64,000 nt of DNA from Hyaloscypha bicolor E (Eukaryota > Ascomycota > Leotiomycetes > Helotiales > Hyaloscyphaceae). Made by a program: the position numbers and the translations under genes. Below the pieces are notes generated by a model. The model had not been told where the DNA came from. It did not search any database and worked only from the letters and a program-made list of their open reading frames with translations. The stretch lies in NCBI RefSeq assembly GCF_002865645.1, contig NW_020194554.1, positions 1,116,001 through 1,180,000 of the forward strand. Reading direction: 5' to 3'. This document shows positions 23,142 through 35,112 of this stretch, piece by piece. The stretch's first letter is position 1. Each line of letters starts with the position of its first letter.

Positions 23142-26100
23142 CTATATTAAAGTACTACAAATTAATATAAATCGTAGTGGCCCTACTACTAAAAACGTCT
23201 TGCAAATGGCTATAGAACTGGATATTAAAGTCCTAGTAATTCAAGAGCCCTGGATTATAGTAAGAGATAGTACTAATCGGGGATATCATTCCATTATATA
23301 CCCTAGCTATTTCCAAATACTCCCGAATTACGGTACCTTGAGACCTAGAACTCTAGTTTACATAGCTCGCGAACTACAGGCTAGTCTAGCTCAAAACTTA
23401 CCAAGTGATCCTGATTACCTAATTATAGACTTGAGTCTAGGTATACTAAAAATGCAGCTAATTAACTTCTATAATGCAGTTTACCCAGAAGACCCTAATA
23501 GTATATTGACTATACTAAGAGAGGATATTTTACCTATTACTCTCTTAGATAGCTCTCTATTACTAGGCGATTTTAATATGCATTATTCTTAGTGGGATCC
23601 CCTTAAACCTCAAAGCACTCATATAATCTATTTAATTAGCTATATAGAGAACCACTCTTTAAGGCTATTAAATAAAATAGGGGAAGGTACCTTCTATAGG
23701 CCTAATATATCTATTCCTTCCGTATTAGACTTAAGTTTTGCTACTAGTGGAATAGTAACTAAGATCAAAGACTAGTAAGTGCTACCAGACTTAGGTTCAG
23801 ATTACTTTGGGGTGCTATTTACTATTAGTAAGTCGACTTATAGGCCTAGTTCTAATCCAGTCAGATTTAATACTAAAAAAGCGGACTGGGCTAAATTTAT
23901 AAGCTATCTCACTAATAGCCTTGAGAATATGCCCTTTCCACTTACTAGTATACCTGGAACCCAGGAACTAGACCTATTAGCAGAAGACTTTACTAATAGA
24001 ATAGTGGAAGCAGCTAGTAATAGTATTCCAAAATCTACTACTAGTCCGTATTCTAAACCCTGGTGGAATGAAGACTTAAAGACCTTACGTAAATCAATAC
24101 TATACTATAGCTATAAGTATAAAGCTTCAGGGTATACTCTCTATAAATAAGAACTCCAAAATGCAAAGAATACCTATTTTAATACTATTAAAAGCACTAA
24201 ACTAGCACACTGGAATAAGTTCTTAGAGAATAAAGACTCCCAGTCAATTTATAAAGCTATGAAATATACTAAGGATATTATATATCAACCTATTCCTAGT
24301 ATCCTAAATAGTAATAGCTCAAATGAGCTAAAATCGACTTTCCAAGAGAAGTATAATATCTTTAGAACTGTGCTTTTCCCACCCCCTCCTAGTGCAGCAC
24401 CTATTAGTCTAATAGACTATAGGCCTAGCTCAAAGTGGGACTGGCCTATTTTATCTAAAATAGAACTAGAACAAGCCTGTACTTCTAAGATAAAAGGGAA
24501 AACCCCTGGACCAGACTTAGTTACTCAAGAGATTATAGTCCACGCTTATAGAGCTTCTCCAGACATCTTTTATAGGCTATATTCCTTATTTATTAATAAG
24601 GGATACTACCCTAAAGTCTGGAAACAAGCTACTGGCTTTATTCTAAAGAAATCAGGGAAACCAAACTATTCCTTACCTAAAGCATATCGAGTTATTTCCC
24701 TACTTAATTGCTTAGGGAAGGTTTCTGAGAGAATACTAGCTAGGCGACTTAGCTATTTAGCCGAGACTAGTAACCTACTGCACTATACTCAAATGGGAGG
24801 TAGGCTCCACAAGTCAGCTATTAATACTGCTCTACTATTACAAAATGAAGTAGAATCAAATAAGTCCTATAAGCTGAAAACTAGTACTCTCTTCCTAGAT
24901 ATCAAAGGCGCCTTCGATCACGTATCCAAGAATAGGCTATTACAGATTATGATTAGTTTACTACTACCTACTAGCCTTATTCTATGAGTATCGTCATTCC
25001 TAGACAACCGGGTATTAAGGCTAGCTTTTGATAATAATATTAAAGTATTTAGGTCTATACTTACTAGCATTCCACAAGAGAGCCCTATATCCCCTATACT
25101 ATTTCTTATCTATATCCGAGACTTATTTAAATCTGCAAATATTAAATTCAGATCCTATTTAGATAATATATCCCTTACTACCGCTTCTAAAAGTCTTAAA
25201 AAGAATATAAAGACCCTAGAACGGGAAGTAAAGGATATAGTCGATTTAGGGAAAAAGAATACTATTAGCTTTAATATAAATAAAACTGAGCTTATTCATT
25301 TTAATAATTCCAAAAATAAGCCTAGTCTAAAACTACCTAATGGGGAACTAGTTTCCCCTAGCAAAGTAGTCAAATAGCTAGGGATCTATTTCGATGAAAA
25401 CCTCAGATTTAAGGAACATATAGCCTATAGGGCTTCCAAAGCAAAACAAGCCTTTTATAGGGTATAGAGACTTACAAATATATCACGCGGTTTATCCCCT
25501 TTTGTAATTAGACAGCTATATTTAGCCTGTGTTACTAGTGTAATGGACTATGGTTCTATACTATGGTGGAAGACTGAAAATAAAGCTCAGATTCGGCCTT
25601 TACAGGCTATTCAAAACCTAGCCCTAAGGAAGACTTTAGGAGTATTTAAAACTGCCCCTATTATTCCTATGGAGGTCGAATTAGCTTTAGCTCCACCTAT
25701 TATAAGGCTAAACCATAGTCGACGTCGATATGCCTTCCGAATCCTTAAACTAAGTCTAAAACACCCTATTAGACTAGAGTTCGAGAAGTTCTTCCAAAGA
25801 TCTAGGGATTTAGAAGTAATAGAATCTGATATAGACTCTATTTATAGTCTAAATACTAATCTAAAGCGAGATCGCTTGGCTAAAAAGTCTCAAATAGAAA
25901 CTATAGTGGATTCTATTAGTAATCTAGTAGACCCTAGAGATCTAGAGACTATAAGACACTTTTACTTTGCTCCCTGGAACAGAGAAGTACCTTATAAAAT
26001 CACTATATCAAAACAGCCAAAGGAAGAGACTGCTATATTATATAATCTCTATCTAAAGACTTTATATAATAATAGCTCCGTACTATCTATATATACAGAC

Positions 26101-27105
26101 GGATCTCAGACTGAAAAAGGAATCGGAGTAGGCCTAGGGCTCGCAGTTTATAGTCACGAAACTCCTTATATTCCGGTCGTAGCTAAATATAGAGAAAGCC
26201 AGAATATAGGAGCTAGTGCTATAGTCTATAACGGAGAACTAGAAGGCGTTACTAGGGCTATTGAATACGCTAGCAGTAAAGCAAAGAGAGGGGAGCTTTT
26301 TAATATCTATATAGATAACCAAGCTGGTTTACTAAGATTAAAAACTCCGTCTAATAAACCTGGCCAAAGCCAACAGATTAGAGCTATATTAGCTACTAAG
26401 GCCCTTAAAGCTAAAGGAGCTAATATAGAACTAATCTGGGTTCCAGGGCATACAGATATAATAGGGAACGAAGAAGCTGACGAGCTAGCTAAGCTAGGCA
26501 CTACTTCTCCTATATTAGAACCTGAATTAGTAAAAACCTCCTTTGCTTTCCTAGGGGTCGAAATTAATAAAGTTAAGAAACTAGAGTATAGACTACTTTT
26601 AGAATCTTATACTAAACCGAAAACCTAGCTAGAATCATATAGCAATATATATCCGTGGAAAGTAACCAGAAAAATAAACCTACCTATGGGAATACTTAGG
26701 CCTATAGCTAGTGCCTTCTTCCAGCTAAAGCTAGGCCACGGATATTTAAAGTCCTATTTATATAGGCTAAAAATAGCATCTAATAACAAATGCAAATATG
26801 GCAAAACTGAGAATGCAAAGCACCTCCTTCTATATTATATGCTATATAGAGAGGAACGTTTTAGACTATTTAGTCTATTTAAAGGGAGCTTGGAAGCTAG
26901 TGCTTTTAACCTACGGTTACTATTACATACGGAAATTGGGATATCAAATACACTAGTATTCTTAAAAGAAACTAGTATATGCACAAGAAAATGGCATATT
27001 GAGCGAAGCGTGGAAGTGGAAGAGGTGGAAGTAGTGGAAATAGGGGGGGAAATAGGAGAGGAAATAGGGGAGGAAATAGGGGAGGAAATAGGAGAGGGGG
27101 AATAG
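23134..27105 (+). pseudogene. LINE ORF2 polyprotein (APE-RT-RNase H) of copy 2 with RIP stops
   Basis: One frame of 1,324 codons runs from ATG 23,134 to 27,105 with about eight internal stops and no frameshift. Order of domains: APE-type endonuclease (N-terminal LQININRSG; QEPW; LLGDFNMH near 23,565), reverse transcriptase (about 24,440-25,400; KGKTPGPD, FLDIKGAFDHV, and a YLDN box replacing the usual Y-[AV]-D-D), RNase H (about 26,090-26,510; YTDGS, GELEGV, DNQAGL, GHTDIIGNEEAD). A C-terminal Cys-His motif is degraded (CKYGK...H). The tail is a Glu/Ile/Gly repeat. In family terms it nicks DNA and reverse transcribes the element. This copy cannot produce full protein. Confidence 0.9.
27013..27103 (+). 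repeat. Purine-rich tandem repeat encoding the ORF2 Glu-rich tail (copy 2)
   Basis: GAAGTGGAAGAGGTG-type units are followed by GGAAATAGGGGAG-type units of 12 bp, read in the ORF2 frame as (E-I-G-E)n. The unit number differs among the element copies in this window. Confidence 0.85.
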
Positions 27106-27345
27106 GGAAAAAAGGGAAAAGGGGAATAGGAATAGGGGAGGAATTTGCCGATTTTTACTCATTTCTTTATTTTCCTTTAAGTTTTTTTTCCAGGGGTACG
27201 TCCCCAACCATTTATTACACCTATATTGGAATTTTGGGCCTGTATATTAGCTTACTGAAACACACGGCTAGCTTAGCTGGCCGTGCTATATAGTTCTTAA
27301 ACTAATAAAGCACGTTAAAAGGAAAAAAAAAAAAAAAAAAAAAAA

Positions 27346-27359
27346 TAGAAAAAATAGAA
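27346..27359. repeat. Target-site duplication, right copy
   Basis: TAGAAAAAATAGAA, identical to 21,376-21,389, directly follows the LINE poly-A tail. Confidence 0.85.
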
Positions 27360-28480
27360 ATAAAGTTTTCTAGTTAGTTTCTTATTAGTAGAATCTTAAT
27401 AGTAAATCGGGTCTATTACCTAAGTTATTTCTAAAAAGAATTCGAAGAGTTTAGTATAATAGTAGGTTATAGAGTTTTTAGCTTATATAGTAATAGCTAA
27501 GGGAATTCTAATAAAGTATCTATATTACTATTATAACTAACTTTAATATAATAAATATATTTCTTAAAAAAATTAGATAAATTAGATATTACTAGATATT
27601 TTAAGCTAGTTATAAGCTTAGAGAATTATAAGTATAATATTATATTAAAATAAATATTAAACCTGAATTTAAGAAACTTCTTCTAAATAAATATAAGATA
27701 CTTTTCTATAATATATATAATATAAGCCTTAAATATATAATTATTATTTATAAGAATTCGATAAATATTATTACTTTTATATCTAATAAGATATCTTTTT
27801 ATTATTTAATCTTTCTTTAGCTTCTTCTTATTTTACTTATTAACTATAAACCAGATATAGAATCTAATAATATAGAGGTAATTAATAAATAATTTATAGA
27901 AATTCTTTATTTAGAAAAGTATTATATTAAAAGTATTATAAGATTATTATATATAGAAATAAACTATAGTTTAAAATAGTTCAGGCTACTATTTACTCGG
28001 AAATTTAGAGCTCTTTAAAAGTATTTTAATAATAGTTTATAGTATTTATTTAATTCTTTTTATAGTTCTATTTATTTCCGGGTTATATAATATAAATAAT
28101 TTAAAATAAACTTCGGTTTCTATAAAGTAAAGCTAAAAGGCTTTAAAAACAAATTCTTTTCTATTATCTATCTATAATTATATAATCTGTTTATAGTAAA
28201 ACTTTTAAAAAAGCTTAAATTTAGCTAATAATTCGAATCTATATTTTATAATATAATACTCGATCTTTTTAATTTTATTATAATAAAAGTAAATAAAGTA
28301 CTCTATACTATTTTCTATTATATATAAGAGGCTAATTATATTTATATAAATTAGTTTATTCGAATATTTTTCTAATATAATATACTTTTTATAAAATATT
28401 TTTATTATATAGCTTTTAAAGCAAGTTTTATAAATATAGAATACTAGAAGCTTATAAAGATCTATATTCTCTATTATATC
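27346..28480 (-). mobile_element. Decayed Ty1/copia element, integrase part
   Basis: Minus-strand translation gives a copia integrase in which most stops sit at transition-derived Gln/Trp codons. A stretch with KTC.KS (about 28,410-28,450) is followed by the catalytic block DNRKEFVF (normally SDNGGEF; about 28,145-28,175). Next come NPEINRTIKRIKQ (about 28,050-28,085), LLKSSKFPSK, and the downstream Y-NTFN block and a YLIRYKSNNIYRI stretch equivalent to the family's GY....YRVW. Together with the reverse transcriptase at 20.1-21.4 kb, across the inserted LINE, this is one interrupted element. Confidence 0.85.
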
Positions 28481-31369
28481 TTTAAATTTAACTAGATTTT
28501 CTTTACTAAAATATTTAAACTATTTATATTATATAATATATATTTCTTTTATAATAAATACTATAAGTATTTAATATTAGAATATTTACTATATTAGTTT
28601 AAGTAAATAAAAGACTTTTTTAAAATAAGTAATATAGGCTTATTACTTTTAATATAAATTATAGATCTTCTAATTATATCTAGACTATTAGATCTATTCC
28701 TTAAATATTAAGAAATTAATATTAAAATAAAAGAGATTATATAAGATAAAGGCTATAAATATAACTAGTTTATTTTCTTTAATCTTAAAAATAGTTCTAT
28801 ATTTATTAAATTATACTTTTATATTTTTCTAAATAAAATCAAGATATAATAAAAGATTTATTCTAAAATTTAAATAGAAAATAATATTAAATATTTATAG
28901 CTATTTAAAATTCTTTTTTATTATCTAAACTAGTAGAACTACTATTTTTTATTATTATAATATTAAGCTATATTTATTAATATTTATAATCTAGTTAATT
29001 TCTTTATTATCTAGTAATTTAATTAACTTAAAGAATTCTTATTTATAAAATATATATTAAATAAAGCTACTATTAAAAATAAATATAGCTATAAGTAAAT
29101 TAGATATAAGAAACTATAATATTTAATAGATTTTACTAGAAAGTATTAGAAACTTAATAATTAAAATACTAAAAAATATAAATAATAGAAATTTTAGAAT
29201 TTAAAAAAGAAATATTTAAAGATATAGCTATATAAATAAAAATAAAACTTAAAGAAGTATCTTATAGCTATTTTATATAATTAAGGCTAGTAAAAATACT
29301 AGTAAAATAATATCTAATATAAATAAAGCTATATATTAAAATATAATTAAAATATAATTAAAATATAATTATAGACTCAGGCTTATAAATTTTTATATTA
29401 TAATTAAAAGTATATATTAGTTATTAGCTTTAGTTATAAAATAGTTTTATTTTACTAAATATAATTAATCTATAAAAAGAACTACTATAACTTTTATAAT
29501 TACTAATTATTAAATTAGAAAGCAGGCTCGAATTATAATATAATATATTTATAAATAGCCAGATATCTATAAATAGTTATTAAAAACTTCTTCTATTTAA
29601 AAGTAAGTTAGTTTCTAGAAAATAATTTTAATTTCTATTTTATTTCTTTCTTTTTAAAGCATTCCTCGAAAATAGCTTTTAAATAAAGATATTTAATTAT
29701 ATATTTTACTTTAGTATAATATAGTTTTTTATAGTATTTATATTTAATATTTGTTTTATTTCTTCCTTAATTTATATATAATAAAAAGGCAATTTAGCTA
29801 GATAATTATTATATTAGAGCCTTTTTTTTTATATAATTTATATAAATTCAAAGAGAATTATATTTATTTTAATTATATTAATAAAATTATTATAAGAGAT
29901 CTAATATAATTTAAAGATATTATATATAAATAAGAGATTATCTAGATATAGTTCTACTATTTAGAATATAGGTAATTAGATACTTTTAGAAAAAAGAAAT
30001 AGCTTACTATTAAGTTTTATAAATGTATTATTATATTTTATAATATTAGTATAATTATTAAAATAGAGATTAAGAAAGTTACTTTAGAAATAATTAAATA
30101 TAATAATATTTTATAAGCGGAATTACTTCTTAAAAAAAATAAAGAATAACTTGAAATCGGATTCTTATATATCTTTTATAAGATTATATTTCTTTATTTT
30201 AGTATAGAGAAAAGTAATTAGACTAAGCTTATTATTTATAATACTTTTCTTTTAGATTTAGAGTTTCTTTTATTTATTAAATTAGACTTAATAAGCCTTT
30301 TATATTTTAGTAAAGAAATCTATAAATCTAACTAGTCTAAAAAGGGTTTTATTTAGAAGCTTCTAGTAAAAATAGTTCTTATTAATAAAAGTATTATTAA
30401 TTCTTTAATATTAATTAATCTAATTAGATTTATTAAGTTCTGAAATAATAGTAAAAGCCGAAAAGATAAATAGTCTAGTCTCTAAAACTATTATTAAATA
30501 TTATCTATTTAGTTAAATAGTTAAATATAAAGTATTTAATAAAGAAATTATTAATCCAATTTAGTTAAAATTATATAATATTTAATAATTTTTTAGTTAA
30601 AACTTTCTTATATATTTATATTTCAGGTTTTAACTTAATAACTAAAAAGAAATATAAGTAATAAAGATTTAGAGCTTAAAGAGCTTAAAGCTTTAGTATT
30701 TAGATAAATATATTTAAAAAAAGAAGGTTTAATAATTTCTGAATTAGTATAATTAGAATTAGAGTTTTAATTAAATTTAGTATTAAAGAATTCAATTAAA
30801 GTATTAATAAAAGTATATATATAGTAAGAAAATAAGTTAAGTTAGAAAAGAAATATATTTTATAATTAAGTAATTCTATAAGTTCGAGTATTTCTTAATA
30901 AGATAAATGTTTTATTTATAGGAAATATCTGCTTTAAGGCTATTTATAGCTTTTAAGCTATTAGCTCTTTAACTATTTATTTTATTATTAGTTAAATAAA
31001 ACAGAGAAATTAATTAATAAAAAGAATAAATAAGTTAGAAATTAAAATATTAGAATTCTTATTAATTAAGGTTTACTAGAATTATATTATTAGGTTTATT
31101 AGTATTTTAGTATTTATATAACTTTTAAACTAATAGAAAACTCTAATATTAGAAGATTAAGAAATAAGAATAGCTTATAAGAATAATTAATTTATTAGTT
31201 TCGGAAATAAAAGAGAGGCTTATATTAATTCTTTTATATAAAGTATAAATTACTAAATAAATCCGAGAATATCTAAAGAATTATATCTATTATTTTCTAA
31301 AATAAAAAAGAAATCTAATATTTTAGTAATTTTAATAATAATTAAAAGATTTATATTCTTAATTTAATT
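28481..31369. other. AT-rich decayed repeat DNA, probably copia 5' part plus unclassified repeats
   Basis: No frame survives. By position, the part next to 28,480 should hold the copia gag and pre-integrase region (minus strand), but I could not recognise motifs. The remainder is unclassified AT-converted sequence. Confidence 0.4.
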
Positions 31370-31633
31370 CTATATAAAGGCTTATAAAGCCAAGTACTTT
31401 TAAATTAGAATTATCTATTTATAAAGTAATAAATTAGATTAAATAACTTAGCTTTATAAAAGTTACCGGATTTAGAACTTATTAGGTAAATATATATATA
31501 AATAAATTAGATCTTAATTAATTTTTTATAAAATAGAAGATAAATAAAGTCTATTTTATATATATATTTATATAAACTAGTTAGTTTTATATATAATTAT
31601 ATATATATATATAATATTATATAATTATATTTA
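31370..31633. repeat. Repeat shared (inverted) with 10,216-10,497
   Basis: About 265 bp here are the reverse complement of the sequence left of LINE copy 1. Common words such as AAAGCCAAGTACTTTTAAA show the match. It is directly followed by an LTR-like repeat member. Confidence 0.7.
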
Positions 31634-32064
31634 ATATTACTTATATTAGAATTAATCTAGTTAATTTCCTTTATAGAAATAGCTTTAGTAAGAAATTATA
31701 TATTTTATAAATTTCGAGATATAATTACTTATTAAATTATTTTCTTTAAAAATAAAGAGATTAGCTTATAAGATATTTATTAGTAAGTAATAAAATAATA
31801 AAATAAATTAATAAGTTATAAAATTATAGTATTAAATTTAGTATAAAACTAATTTTTATTTCTTTTATAAAGTTTAGAAAAGCTTTTTTTAAATAAGAAA
31901 CTCTAATAATATATAAATAATTAGTAATTTATAAGTTTAAAACTTATAATATAAATAATAATTAGTTATAATATTAAAGAACTACTAATTTCTCTAATTA
32001 ATATTTATAATATTCGAGATTTATTATATATTCTTAAATTATATATAATTCTATATATATTATA
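31634..32064 (-). repeat. LTR-like repeat, member 2
   Basis: Matches 19,706-20,128 along the whole unit in the same orientation, with extra transition differences. The terminal TGTAAT (minus strand) has become TATAAT. Confidence 0.7.
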
Positions 32065-33838
32065 AAAATTAAGTATCTTTTTCTTTTTATAGAACTGAAT
32101 TATAAGTAAAAGTAATTAATAATTATTTTCTTTTTAATATAAAATAATAGCTTTATTTCTAAAAAACTAAATTTTAAATAAATATAGCTTAATTCTTTTT
32201 ATTATCTAATTTATATATATAAATAAATCTTATTCTAATCTAAATATAAACTAATTAGTATTAGTTTACTAGAAATATATAATATTATTATATAATTATA
32301 AAATATTTATTATATAAATTAGTAAAGTAATTATTATTTAAAAATAAGAATTATAGTATTATAATATTAATATATACTTTCTAAATCTACTAAATCTAAT
32401 AGAAACTAGCTATTAGTTAAATTACTTATATAATATAAGGTTATATAATTATTATTTATTATTTATATTTTATTACTTCTAATTACTTTTATATTATATA
32501 ACTATATTATATAACTATTAATAATTATAGCTATATTAATAAAAAGAATTCAGATAATTAAAAAGAATCCGAAATAATAATAGAAATACTTTTTCTTTAA
32601 AGTTTTTTTATTTATAAAAGTTTTTTAGAATTTTATTAAAGCTTATAAGAATTATATTTAAATTATTAAAAAAAGATTTAGAATTAAGAAAGATTTATTA
32701 TAAGTAAATTAGTTATAAATATTTTAAATAAATAAACTTTAATTCTTATAAATTTCTAATTTCTAAAATAAAAATATTAAATACTAGTTCTATTTAGAAC
32801 TTAATAAAAATTAGATAATACTTTCCGGAATCCGATTATTCTTTAATAAGATATAATTATATTATAATAATATTAGTATTAAGAATATTAAAAAAAGTAA
32901 ATAAAAAACTTATAATAATTATATATATTTTATAAAAGGCTCGAATTTCTAAAATTAAATTCTAAATAGCTATAAATATTATATTATTAGTATTTAAAAT
33001 ACTAATAATAGATTATATAAAAATCTTAATAATAATTTTAATAGTAAACTTAATATCTTAAAAATAGATTTTATAATATTATTTTAGGAAATTAGAAAAT
33101 ATCTAAATATATTAAAAAAAACTTACTTTTAGAATATTAATTTAAATAATATTTTTATTAATTTTATTAAAACAAGTAATAGAATTCTGAAGTTTAATAA
33201 ACTTTTTCTAGTTTTTAAAAATCTAATTAGTAAACTTATTATTAATAATATAATACTATTTAGAATGTTTTTTAGGAAATTTCTTAAAAGTTATAATAGT
33301 ATTTTTCTAGAATTAGTAAGCTTCTAATAAATAATAAGAAATCTGGAATTATATTAATTTTAATAAATATTAAAGCTAAAGAATTTACTAAAATATAAGA
33401 TTTAAAATTCTTATTATAAATAATTTCTGAAATCTCGGAAATATTTATATAGGTTTCTTATATAAATATTTTATTAAATTCTTTTTATAAATTCTTTTTA
33501 TAAATTCTTTTTATAAAACTATTTAGATTATTCTAATATAAAATTTAATAAATAGTATTAATTTTATAGAATAATATTTTAGTATTTTGAATTAAGCTAA
33601 TTAGAATATTTAGTTTCTAATAAAATTATAATTATTAGCTAGCTTCTATATCTAAAATATATAATTACTATTTCTTTTTACTTATTTAGCTTTAATTTAA
33701 TTAAGTAATTTTTATATTTATTATTTAGATTATATTAGTAAAACTACTTTTTAAAATATTAAAAATTTATTTTAATTAAATATTTTACTAGAATAAATTA
33801 ATAAATCTTAAAAATAAGATTTTAAAAAAGAGATATAA
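32065..33838. other. AT-rich DNA between inverted LTR-like repeats
   Basis: About 1.8 kb without any reading frame or recognisable domain. It is enclosed by LTR-like units whose presumed 5' ends face each other. Confidence 0.4.
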
Positions 33839-33989
33839 TTATAATATATATAGAATTATATATAATTTAAGAATATATAATAAATCTCGAATATTACAAG
33901 TATTAATTAAAGAAATTAATAAATTTTTAAATTTTTAATATTATAATTATATTATTATTTATATTATAGGCTTTAGATTTATTAATTAC

Positions 33990-34024
<35 letters not shown>

Positions 34025-34160
34025 AGAAGCTCTTATTTAAAGAAGACTTCTCTAGACTTTATAAAAGAAATAAAGATTAGTTCTATATTAAATTTAATAT
34101 TATAGTTTTATAATTTACTAATTTATTTTATTATTTTATTACTTATTAATAAATATTTTA
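33839..34160 (+). repeat. LTR-like repeat, member 3 (inverted)
   Basis: Reverse complement of members 1 and 2, somewhat shortened, and interrupted by an AT dinucleotide run at about 33,992-34,021. Confidence 0.65.
33992..34021. repeat. (AT)n microsatellite
   Basis: About 15 uninterrupted AT units inside LTR-like member 3. Confidence 0.9.
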
Positions 34161-34189
34161 TAAAAATAAAAAATAAATAAAATAAATAA

Positions 34190-34441
34190 AATAATATATA
34201 ATAAACCTCGAATATTAAATAAAGAAATTAATAATTCTTATATATTATTATTTTATTACTAATTATATTATAAGTTTTAAGCTTATAATTTTCTAATTAT
34301 ATATATATTATTAGAGCTTCTTATTTAAAAAAAGCTTTTTTGGATTTTATAAAAGAAATAAAAATTAGTTTTATATTTAATTTAATATTATAATATTATA
34401 ATTTACTAATTTAATTTATAATTTTATAATTTTTAGTTATT
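34190..34441 (+). repeat. LTR-like repeat, member 4 (inverted, partial)
   Basis: A further inverted member starting at the AATAAACCTCGAATATTA landmark and lacking the terminal TGTAATAT block. It lies in tandem with member 3, so the two could be neighbouring solo-LTR remains. Confidence 0.6.
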
Positions 34442-34659
34442 TAATTATAAAAATATATATAAAATTTAAATAAGAAAATTTAAATACTAAACTTTATATA
34501 AACTAATATATTATTATATTAGTAGCTATATATAAATATTTCTAATTTAGCTAAAATATAATTCGAATTAGAAATATTTATATATAGCTATTAATATAAT
34601 AATATTTTATTAAATAAAGAAATAAAATATATTTTTATATTTTCTTATATTTATATTCT

Positions 34660-35030
34660 TATATTTTTTATATTTTTATATTTTTATATTTTTATATTTT
34701 TATATTTTTATATTTTTATATTTTTATATTTTTATATTTTTATATTTTTATATTTTTATATTTTTATATTTTTATATTTTATATTTTTATATTTTTATAT
34801 TTTTATATTTTTATATTTTTTATTTTTATATTTTATATTTTATATTTTTTATTTTTATTTTATATTTTATATTTTTATATTTTTATATTTTTATATTTTT
34901 ATATTTTTATATTTTTATATTTTTATATTTATTTTTATATTTTTATATTTTTATATTTTTATATTTTTATATTTTTATATTTTTATATTTTTATATTTTT
35001 ATATTTTTATATTTTTATATTTTTATATTT
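34660..35030. repeat. AT-only 8-bp minisatellite (ATATTTTT)n
   Basis: Roughly 370 bp of ATATTTTT units, mostly perfect, with a few 6- and 7-bp variants around 34,780-34,870 and 34,928. The array contains no G or C, so RIP cannot affect it. It lies just inside the right border of the AT-rich block. Confidence 0.95.
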
Positions 35031-35112
35031 TTTTTAGCTTTATATTTTTTTTAGCTTTATATTTTTTTTAGCTTTATATTTTTTTTAGCTTTATATTTTT
35101 TTTAGCTTTATA
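35020..35112. repeat. 17-bp tandem repeat (ATATTTTTTTTAGCTTT)n
   Basis: Five head-to-tail units directly continue the 8-bp array and carry an AGCTT core. They appear to derive from the 8-bp unit by addition of this core. Confidence 0.95.

Larger units (their letters stand above)
21390..27345 (+). mobile_element. Tad-like LINE retrotransposon, full length, lightly RIP-damaged (copy 2)
   Basis: This is the best-preserved LINE of the window, about 5,956 bp. It has a 138-bp 5' UTR, ORF1 (21,528-23,141), ORF2 (23,134-27,105), a 3' UTR of about 215 bp and a poly-A tail of about 23 nt. A perfect 14-bp target-site duplication flanks it. Both ORFs remain in a single frame from start to end, interrupted only by stops explainable as C-to-T or G-to-A transitions. 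The domain order (zinc-knuckle gag, APE-type endonuclease, RT, RNase H) fits the fungal Tad1 clade. It lies inside a decayed copia element of opposite orientation. Confidence 0.95.
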
